Assembly (NCBI RefSeq): GCF_037975245.1
Contig: NC_092565.1
Location: 16,535,499 to 16,599,498, forward strand
Length of the DNA: 64,000 nt
Direction: 5' to 3'
From: Apostichopus japonicus
Lineage: Eukaryota; Echinodermata; Holothuroidea; Aspidochirotida; Stichopodidae
This document shows, piece by piece, positions 54,480 to 64,000 of the stretch (the first letter of the stretch is position 1; each line of letters begins with the position of its first letter). A program made the translations under genes and the position numbers. The notes beneath the pieces were generated by a model. The model was not told the DNA's origin. It did not search any database and was given only the letters and a program-made list of their open reading frames with translations.

Positions 54480-57304
54480 AAGGTAATATTTTATAAAACA
54501 TAATTAAATAAAGGAAGAAGATGCATAAATGGTGTAATTGATGAACATTATCACTTTTTATCGTTCTCAGACTTCAGAGAAAAGTATTACATTAACTGCC
54601 CATTGACTGTTTAATGTAGTATTATTAATGCCATCATAGCTAACTGGAGAAGGTCATTGAATCGATTGAGAAGATTTGCCAAATCAAATTTAAATACCAT
54701 TTTCATATGAAAAAGGCAACAAGTGAACACGATCTTTGAGATGTGTCAAAAGTTACCAGTCTTTGTGACTATGAAATGGTTGCAAGAAATAGAAGTGAGT
54801 TCGGTAGTTTAACGTCATTCAGGCTAACTGGTGCAGGCAGTAGAGCGATGATTGTGATCATAGTTATCAGGGACCAAATAAAATGGTAGTCCGATCGTCC
54901 AAGACGACCAAAATTTATATCCCTTTCTACAACCCTCGTTCTAACCTTGATAGAGCAGTCATTCAGCCACCATGTAGCCCGCTACAACCCCTTATTAACC
55001 TTGGAAGTGCAGGAATACAGCCACACCTGCTATCCTTGGGAATGCAGTGCTACCACAACTCACCCACCTAATCCGAACCTTATCCTGAAACCCAGAAAAC
55101 CGAGCGAAGAACGTCGTTTCTGTAGCGTCCTATAACTAGAACGCAATGCAAAACAGACAGCCCTCGTTCATATAATTTCGTGCACTGAAATTGCGCCACC
55201 TCTTCAGTACACTTGGCTTACAGAGCGAATTGACCCGGTATTGAACCCTATTACATATATGTCATAGCATGTATACCCTAATACAAATAAAAAATAGTGG
55301 CGCTCGTCCGTTTTGTTATCACCGAAATCTTCCCCCTCCTCCAGCAAAAAGGACGTAAAAACCGTCTTCAATATTACTTTTTGCAAATAAAGGTATGTGT
55401 CCAAGGAATTGCTAAAATATTTGAACACGCTCATACTGTAGACTGTCACAAACAAGTCTACTGTGTCTACAAGGGTCCGCAAGGGTCTACAAGGGTCGAC
55501 TATGTAGGTAACAAACCCAATTAGAAAACGTTTAGATTATTTAGGTCCAACTTCTTCTTGACCGATCTGAACTATCAATCTCGTTTGGGATTAATTGATC
55601 GGACTAAGCAACACTTTTAGATTTTTCATCAAAGTAACTTTAACGTTAGTGTGCAACTAAAGAATTCGATTAATCCCTCGATGATACATTCGTCGCCCAA
55701 AAACTTATTCTGAGCCGCCTTCATCAACTTGCTTGTACCATCGGTTACAGCACCGAAATCTTTCTGAGGGAATCTCTCAGCTAATGTAATGGTCACGGCG
55801 TTTGTCATTTTAAATAAATCTGTTATCAGTAATGCGTTTGGTAAGTGCCATGCTATATATTTCTTATCTGACTAGTGTGTTAAAGTAATTGTATTTCTTT
55901 AACACTATACAGGTACGTGTTAGTTTAACAGTTGAATTTTATTCTTGGTGTAAAATTAGGTCTACCAACAGTTCAGTACAACTACATTAGCATACCACTA
56001 ACAAAAATAAAAAATAAAAAAAATCATTGGATGAACAGGGAGATGTAAAATGCAGATATGAAGGCTTGAATAGTATTGGACAAAAAAAAATCCCCGAATT
56101 TTTAATTGATTATTCCCCAAAATATCTAAGCTCAGTATCAACGCCAAAGAATACCCATAAGTATCATATGATAGAAGGTTCCACGGAATGTTTATGAATA
56201 GTTTAACTAAAGCAAACTTGGGTGAATTAATTAAATTGTCAAATTTAGTAAACGGAGGTAGTCTCCAACGAATGTAATTTCCTTTACGATAGTGAGAATT
56301 TGAAAATAAGAAAGTTTGAGAAGAGAATTCGTGTTTGTTATATAAATATCATTAATTAACTGATCTCGACAACTTTTGTTATTAGTCATTTACCATATCA
56401 TTTTGTGTACTACTTTTGCTTTAATGTAAAGTGTTAATACAGAGGTCCAGACATTTTCCTTATTTCTTTCTTCCTTTCCTGCATGGAAGTGTGTTCTGCT
56501 TTGTTTCCCTAAGCAATTATATCTGTATATTGCATATTGGCAACAACAAATAAATGAAATGAAATATAAAACTAAATGGACTTAGACTAAGACTCTCGGT
56601 GGAAAGCACGTTTCTTGTTCTATAATGATGTGGCTTGCTTTTAAATGTGTCTCTTAAATAAAACATTTAGTTCATTTTCAATTGACAAAAATATACGTCA
56701 GTTTAAAAGTGCCATCAAAGATTAGAATACGTCACCTTAATTAGATAGCGTTTTGCAGAAATATTTTAGAGTGACGATATGTAATAAGTGGCTATTTCAT
56801 CAGTTTTTAAAATAATTGTTAAACCGCAAGATTGTAAAAAAATCAACAACTTAGCGTTTTGCAGAAAATTGTTGAAACGACGAGATAAACCTTTCATAAA
56901 CTGTTATTTCAACCATTTAATTTTGGAACAATTTTGAATTTGCCGATGTGGAAAGGTGTCAACATTTGAACATTTTCCAGAATATTGGTGATATTACGAG
57001 ATGTTATAAGTTGTTAATTCAGCATTTTGCAGAAAATCGCTAATGTAAAGAAATTGTTATCTTGATGGCACGTGAAAGCTGCAACAAAGTATAACAGAGT
57101 ACAAAGTAGTATAAACAGGAAGTTAGCAAGTGAAAAGAATTGAAACTCCCATGTAGGCTTGGTACTCCTGAACAAATACGATTAATAAGAGAAAAGGGCA
57201 ATGTATTGTATTTATTTTCACAATTCAATACAAAGCAGTGTGGTAAAGTAGTAACGGGAAAATTCTAAATTTGGCGAGATATTCATCAACTTGTATCTAG
57301 TATG
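54480..57304. other. Intergenic spacer after receptor gene 2
   Basis: Counterpart of 15086-17940 with scattered substitutions and small indels. It contains the second 59-codon minus ORF. No other gene seen. Confidence 0.5.
55629..55808 (-). CDS. Conserved 59-codon ORF (copy 2), downstream of receptor gene 2
   Basis: Same ORF as at 16260-16439, intact, with TLAER in place of TLSER. Neighbouring sequence is also highly similar between copies, so conservation is only weak evidence for function. Confidence 0.3.
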   Translation of the reverse strand: MTNAVTITLAERFPQKDFGAVTDGTSKLMKAAQNKFLGDECIIEGLIEFFSCTLTLKLL

Positions 57305-60300
57305 AAGCTTACACAAATAATCTATCTGGTCTTGCCAGGATAGGTTCATATCTATCCTGATGCTGACGGTGTTATACACAATCTATTTGGTCTTGCCAGG
57401 ATATAGGTTCATATCTATCCTGGTGCTGAGGGTGTTACACGCATAATCTATTTGGTCTTGCCAGGATAGGTTCATATCTATCCTAGTGCTGACGGTGTTA
57501 CACACATAATCTATTTGGTCTTGCCAGGATAGGTTCATATCTATCCTGATGCTGAGGGTGTTACAAACATAATCTAATTGGTCGAACCAGGATAGGTTCA
57601 TATCTATCCTGATGCTGAGGGTGTTACACACATAATCTATTTGGTCTTGCCAGGATAGGTTCATATCTATCCTGGTGTTGATGGTGTTACACAGTGTAAT
57701 CTATTGGTCTTGCCAGGATAGGTTCATATCTATCCTGGTGTTGACGGTGTTACACACATAATCTATTTGGTCTTGCCAGGATAGGTTCATATCTATCCTG
57801 GTGTTGATGGTGTTACACACATAATCTATTTGGTCTTGCCAGGATAGGTTCATATCTATCCTAGTGCTGACGGTGTTACACACATAATCTATTTGGTCTT
57901 GCCAGGATAGGTTCATATCTATCCTGATGCTGAGGGTGTTACAAACATAATCTAATTGGTCGAACCAGGATAGGTTCATATCTATCCTGATGCTGAGGGT
58001 GTTACACACATAATCTATTTGGTCTTGCCAGGATAGGTTCATATCTATCCTGGTGTTGATGGTGTTACACAGTGTAATCTATTGGTCTTGCCAGGATAGG
58101 TTCATATCTATCCTGGTGTTGACGGTGTTACACACATAATCTATCTGGTCTTGCCAGGATAGGTTCATATCTATCCTGGTGTTGATGGTGTTACACACAT
58201 AATCTATTTGGTCTTGCCAGGATAGGTTCATATCTATCCTGGTGTTGATGGTGTTACACACATAATCTATTTGGTCTTGCAAGGATAGGTTCATATCTGT
58301 CCTGGTGTTGATGGTTTTACACACATAATCTATTTGGTCTTGTCAGGATAGGTTCATATCTATCCTGGTGTTGACGGTGTTACACACATAATCTATTTGG
58401 TCTTGCCAGGATAGGTTCATATCTATTCTGAAACTGCGAGTATTACACACATAATCTATATGGTCTTGCCAGGATAGGTTCATATCTATCCTGGTGTTGA
58501 CGGTGTTACACACATAATCTATTTGGTTTTGCCAGGATAGATTCATATCTATCCTGGTGTTGATGGTGTTACACACATAATCTATCTGGTCTTGCCAGGA
58601 TAGGTTCATATCTATCCTGGTGTTAATGGTGTTACACACATAATCTATTTGGTCTTGCCAGGATAGGTTCATATCTATTCTGAAACTGCGAGTATTACAC
58701 ACATAATCTATTTGGTCTTGCCAGGATAGGTTCAAATCTATCCTGGTGTTGACGGTGTTACACACATAATCTATTTGGTTTTGCCAGGATAGGTTCATAT
58801 CTATCCTGATGCTGACGGTGTTATACACAATCTGTTTGGTCTTGCCAGGATATAGGTTCATATCTATCCTGGTGCTGAGGGTGTTACACGCATAATCTAT
58901 TTGGTCTTGCCAGGATAGGTTCATATCTATCCTAGTGCTGACGGTGTTACACACATAATCTATTTGGTCTTGCCAGGATAGGTTCATATCTATCCTGATG
59001 CTGAGGGTGTTACAAACATAATCTTATTGGTCTTGCCAGGATAGGTTCATATCTATCCTGATGCTGAGGGTGTTACACACATAATCTATTTGGTCTTGCC
59101 AGGATAGGTTCATATCTATCCTGGTGTTGATGGTGTTACACAGTGTAATCTATTGGTCTTGCCAGGATAGGTTCATATCTATCCTGGTGTTGACGGTGTT
59201 ACACACATAATCTATCTGGTCTTGCCAGGATAGGTTCATATCTATCCTGGTGTTGATGGTGTTACACACATAATCTATTTGGTCTTGCCAGGATAGGTTC
59301 ATATCTATCCTGGTGTTGACGGTGTTACACACATAATCTATTTGGTTTTGCCAGGATAGGTTCATATCTATCCTGGTGTTGATGGTGTTACACACATAAT
59401 CTATTTGGTCTTGCCAGGATAGGTTCATATCTATCCTGGTGTTGATGGTGTTACACACATAATCTATTTGGTCTTGCCAGGATCGGTTCATATCTATCCT
59501 GGTGTTGACGGTGTTACACACATAATCTATTTGGTTTTGCCAGGATAGGTTCATATCTATCCTGGTGTTGATGGTGTTACACACATAATCTATTTGGTTT
59601 TGCCAGGATAGGTTCATGTCTATCCTAGTGCTGACGGTCTTACAAACATAATCTATTTGGTCTTGTCAGGATAGGTTCATATCTATTCTGAAACTGCGAG
59701 TATTACACACATAATCTATTTGGTCTTGTCAGGATAGGTTCATATCTATCCTGGTGTTAATGGTGTTACACACATAATCTATTTGGTTTTGCCAGGATAG
59801 GTTCATGTCTATCCTTGTGCTGACGGTCTTACAAACATAATCTATTTGGTCTTGCCAGGATAGGTTCATATCTATTCTGGTGTTGACGGTGTTACACACA
59901 TAATCTATTAGGTTTTGCCAGGATAGGTTCATATCTATCCTAGTGTTGATGGTGTTACACACATAATCTATCTGGTCTTGCCAGGATAGGTTCATATCTA
60001 TCCTGGTGTTGATGGTGTTACACACATAATCTATTTGGTCTTGTCAGGATAGGTTCATATCTATCCTGGTGTTGATGGTGTTACACACATAATCTATTTG
60101 GTCTTGCCAGGATAGGTTCATATCTATCCTGGTGTTGATGGTGTTACACACATAATCTATTTGGTCTTGCCAGGATAGGTTCATATCTATCCTGGTGTTG
60201 ATGGTTTTACACACATAATCTATTTGGTCTTGCCAGGATAGGTTCATATCTATCCTGGTGTTGACGGTGTTACACACATAATCTATTTGGTCTTGCCAGG

Positions 60301-62540
60301 ATAGGTTCATATCTATCCTGGTGTTGATGGTGTTACACACATAATCTATTTGGTCTTGTCAGGATAGGTTCATATCTATCCTGGTGTTGATGGTGTTACA
60401 CACATAATCTATTTGGTCTTGCCAGGATAGGTTCATATCTATCCTGGTGTTGATGGTGTTACACACATAATCTATTTGGTCTTGCCAGGATAGGTTCATA
60501 TCTATCCTGGTGTTGATGGTTTTACACACATAATCTATTTGGTCTTGCCAGGATAGGTTCATATCTATCCTGGTGTTGACGGTGTTACACACATAATCTA
60601 TTTGGTTTTGCCAGGATCGGTTCATATCTATCCTGGTGTTGACGGTGTTACACACATAATCTATTTGGTTTTGCCAGGATAGGTTCATATCTATCCTGGT
60701 GTTGATGGTGTTACACACATAATCTATTTGGTTTTGCCAGGATAGGTTCATGTCTATCCTAGTGCTGACGGTCTTACAAACATAATCTATTTGGTCTTGT
60801 CAGGATAGGTTCATATCTATTCTGAAACTGCGAGTATTACACACATAATCTATTTGGTCTTGTCAGGATAGGTTCATATCTATCCTGGTGTTAATGGTGT
60901 TACACACATAATCTATTTGGTTTTGCCAGGATAGGTTCATGTCTGTCCTTGTGCTGACGGTCTTACAAACATAATCTATTTGGTCTTGCCAGGATAGGTT
61001 CATATCTATTCTGGTGTTGACGGTGTTACACACATAATCTATTAGGTTTTGCCAGGATAGGTTCATATCTATCCTAGTGTTGATGGTGTTACACACATAA
61101 TCTATCTGGTCTTGCCAGGATAGGTTCATATCTATCCTGGTGTTGATGGTGTTACACACATAATCTATTTGGTCTTGTCAGGATAGGTTCATATCTATCC
61201 TGGTGTTGATGGTGTTACACACATAATCTATTTGGTCTTGCCAGGATAGGTTCATATCTATCCTGGTGTTGATGGTGTTACACACATAATCTATTTGGTC
61301 TTGCCAGGATAGGTTCATATCTATCCTGGTGTTGATGGTTTTACACACATAATCTATTTGGTCTTGCCAGGATAGGTTCATATCTATCCTGGTGTTGACG
61401 GTGTTACACACATAATCTATTTGGTCTTGCCAGGATAGGTTCATATCTATCCTGGTGTTGATGGTGTTACACACATAATCTATTTGGTCTTGTCAGGATA
61501 GGTTCATATCTATCCTGGTGTTGATGGTGTTACACACATAATCTATTTGGTCTTGCCAGGATAGGTTCATATCTATCCTGGTGTTGATGGTGTTACACAC
61601 ATAATCTATTTGGTCTTGCCAGGATAGGTTCATATCTATCCTGGTGTTGATGGTTTTACACACATAATCTATTTGGTCTTGCCAGGATAGGTTCATATCT
61701 ATCCTGGTGTTGACGGTGTTACACACATAATCTATTTGGTCTTGCCAGGATAGGTTCATATCTATCCTGGTGTTGATGGTGTTACACACATAATCTATCT
61801 GATCTTGCCAGGATAGGTTCATATCTATCCTGGTGTTAATGGTGTTACACACATAATCTATTTGGTCTTGCCAGGATAGTTTCATATCTATTCTGAAACT
61901 GCGAGTATTACACACATAATCTATTTGGTCTTGCCAGGAGATGTTCATATCTATCCTGGTGTTGATGGTGTTACACACATAATCTATTTGGTCTTGCCAG
62001 GATAGGTTCATATATATTCTGAAACTGCGAGTATTACACACATAATCTATTTGGTCTTGCCAGGATAGGTTCATATCTATCCTGGTGTTGACGGTGTTAC
62101 ACACATAATCTATCTGGTCTTGCCAGGATAGGTTCATATCTATCCTGGTGTTGATGGTGTTACACACATAATCTATTTGGTCTTGCCAGGATAGGTTAAT
62201 ATCTATCCTGGTGTTGATGGTGTTACACACATAATCTATTTGGTCTTGCCAGGATAGGTTCATATCTATCCTGGTGTTGACGGTGTTACACACATAATCT
62301 CTCTGGTCTTGCCAGGATAGGTTCATATCTATCCTGGTGTTGATGGTGTTACACACATAATCTATTTGGTCTTGCCAGGATAGGTTCATCTCTATCCTGG
62401 TGTTGATGGTGTTACACACATGATCTATTTGGTCTTGCCAGGATAGGTTTATATCTATCCTGGTGTTGATGGAATTACACACATAATCTATTTGGTCTTA
62501 TCAGGATAGGTTCATATATAACCTATTGCTGTCTTACATA
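57305..62540. repeat. 63-bp hairpin minisatellite, block 3 (about 83 units) with higher-order repeats
   Basis: Tandem 63-bp units, each with arms CCAGGATAG and CTATCCTGG around GTTCATAT. Variant units recur at fixed distances: GGATCGGTT at 59481 and 60615, and the AAACTGCGAG variant near 59690 and 60824, both 1134 bp (18 units) apart. The GTCGAACCAG variant recurs after about 378 bp (6 units). It ends about 170 bp before the TATA box of gene 3. Confidence 0.97.
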
Positions 62541-62712
62541 CGTAATCTATTTAGTCGTCAGTTGCGAAATGTTGAATAATTTAACCAGACAGTGCACCAC
62601 CATACAACTTTGACGAATCAACTGTGACAAAGTTTGTATAAGTTAATTAGTTCCTCCTTTTTTTTTATTGTGTTTATAACCACGCTACCACAGACATCTT
62701 TGAAAAGAAGCA

Positions 62713-62720
62713 TATAAATA
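62713..62720 (+). promoter_or_regulatory. Candidate TATA box for receptor gene 3
   Basis: TATAAATA 75 bp before the ATG at 62788, matching the element before gene 2. The hairpin minisatellite ends about 200 bp upstream. Confidence 0.45.
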
Positions 62721-62787
62721 AGAACAGTAGAGCCGTTTTTTTGTCAGACGACAATTCCCTCCGTGCACACGAATTGGCGGTTTAGTG

Positions 62788-62884
62788 ATGGAACCGTTAC
62801 CCATTTGGTGTTACTTTCTTTTATTAGGGTCCATGCAGGCAGTTAATCCAGTAACTGCTATCAAGAATGACTGCCCGCTCGCAG
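62788..62884 (+). CDS. Receptor gene 3, exon 1: signal peptide (rest of gene outside window)
   Basis: Identical to the 97-bp signal-peptide exon at 18815-18911 and followed by a GTAAGG donor. It stands about 14 kb after the stop of gene 2, so it should start another unit of the array. The window ends before an LRR N-cap exon could appear. It could also be an orphan exon. Confidence 0.65.
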
Positions 62885-63124
62885 GTAAGGTTTATTTAAT
62901 AATGCGCTCTCTGATTTTAAAAATGTAGCCAAAACACTTAATCGTGGAATGGTATCGGGGAGTGGGGAGACAAGTGCGACTGGCAATTTCTTTCTATAAT
63001 AAGATATAAAATAGAAATAAAGACGAACAAAAGCTATATTGTAAGTACTTACCGACGTTTATACGCGGTCATCCGTTGTTTTATGTAGTACTTGTACTTG
63101 TACTAAGTATAGTTTTTAAATGGA

Positions 63125-64000
63125 GTAATTCACATGTTGTTTAGTTATTTATTTACTCATTTCAACTTTATTTTGCCAGAGAGGGTTACTCGGTTTGTCG
63201 AGACTTATCTCCCACGAGGCCCTATTAAATAAAGTTGTTCAAAACATATTGGTGTAAAATGCAATAATAAGTCTGAATGTAAAAAAAAACAAGATGTAAA
63301 AAGATCATAAAAGATAGATATACTAAATGTAAACGAAAAAAAAATGCCCAATTTAAAACTCTGAATGGAAGCACCAACATGTAAACTGAACATAAAACTA
63401 ATTTAATAGATAGATAACGGTAAACGGATAAATTGATCCCCAATGAAAAACATATACATATAAAATAGGTTAGATGTTACAAAGCTAAATATCATAAACT
63501 TAAGAATTTTTCAAAAAATTGTAAGATCTGTAGAACATTTGCATAAATTAACATAAATATACAATTTCTTTCACAAATCTTTAAAACTGCTAAATTTGTG
63601 TGCATTTCTGTCAAATGGAGGCAACTCATTCCATTCTTTTGTAGCAATACATGAAACTCTTTTCTAATGTATTTCGGTCCTCTTGACGTCACAGACCGTA
63701 GAGCATAATTGTGGCCATTTCATATGGCGGTATACATCTCATTCATATAATTGGGTGCTAATCCGTTAGGAGATTTAAATACAATAATTAATCGTTCATA
63801 TATTGAATGTACATCAAAAGAACATTAAAATGGTCACATTATCTTGCGTGATAAGTTGCGCTTAATGTAATTATAGCAGCACTTTTTTGCAGCTTAGTTA
63901 TCGTATTAATATATCCCTGATTACATGATCCCGATAAAAGATTGCAGTAATCGAGGTACGGAAGAGTGTATCCATTATAATATAAAACTCAAGTTGGCAC
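63125..64000 (-). mobile_element. LINE fragment, RT C-terminus and 3' tail (copy 2, runs off window)
   Basis: Counterpart of 19150-20045 after exon 1 of gene 3. The same minus-strand word MTSRGPKYIRKEFHVLLQKN is in frame over 66 codons here. Small indels differ from copy 1. Confidence 0.7.

Noticed and set aside
57383-62482. Long minus-strand ORFs (up to 329 codons) with a 21-residue repeat
   Set aside because: The minisatellite unit is 63 bp, divisible by three, and happens to lack stops in this frame. Frames break wherever a unit has an indel, and the pattern is fully explained by the DNA repeat.
57305-62540. CRISPR array (direct repeats with short palindromes)
   Set aside because: No unique spacers: the whole 63-bp unit repeats, and the context is a eukaryotic genome.

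Overview
This window is eukaryotic: genes are split into small exons with GT/AG borders, introns are long and AT-rich, and transposable-element remains are dense (non-LTR LINEs, a tRNA-derived SINE, hAT-like DNA elements, a Penelope-like relic, satellites). The style suggests a metazoan, perhaps a marine invertebrate deuterostome such as an echinoderm. That placement is inference and weak.

The main content is a head-to-tail tandem array of one receptor gene, all on the + strand. Gene 1 (5' end outside the window) ends at 11235. Gene 2 can be followed from a signal-peptide exon at 18815 to a stop at 48689: 19 exons, all phases consistent, about 1065 codons. The first exon of gene 3 lies at 62788-62884 and is identical to exon 1 of gene 2. 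The protein has a signal peptide, an LRR N-terminal cysteine cap, about 13 leucine-rich repeats mostly encoded one per small phase-2 exon, a cysteine-rich GCC2/GCC3-like (TNFR/ephrin-receptor-like) region, a multi-pass membrane domain, and a short tail ending in a Tyr-Asp-Glu-Val motif. I do not recognise a named orthologue. The layout suggests a surface recognition receptor in an expanding family.

Positions 1-21400 and 39726-64000 are two copies of the array unit. They are nearly identical over long blocks but differ sharply at some points: a divergent stretch over the last LRR-type exon and the GCC exon (5322-8755 versus 45054-46203), a deletion of about 1 kb in copy 2 near 49440, a 2.9 kb insertion in copy 2 (51440-54335), a SINE only in copy 1, and a 63-bp hairpin minisatellite with about 5 units in front of gene 2 but about 83 in front of gene 3.

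The 15.3 kb first intron of gene 2 (18912-34221) holds most of the unique sequence: a second minisatellite block, a LINE split by a hAT-type MITE, a small three-exon gene candidate (23286-27515, with an apparent frameshift), a Penelope-like GIY-YIG relic, palindromes, a foldback element and several hAT-like elements. One of these ends 63 bp before the LRR N-cap exon. Coordinates of exons and repeats were read by eye. Protein family names come from motif recognition, without any database search.
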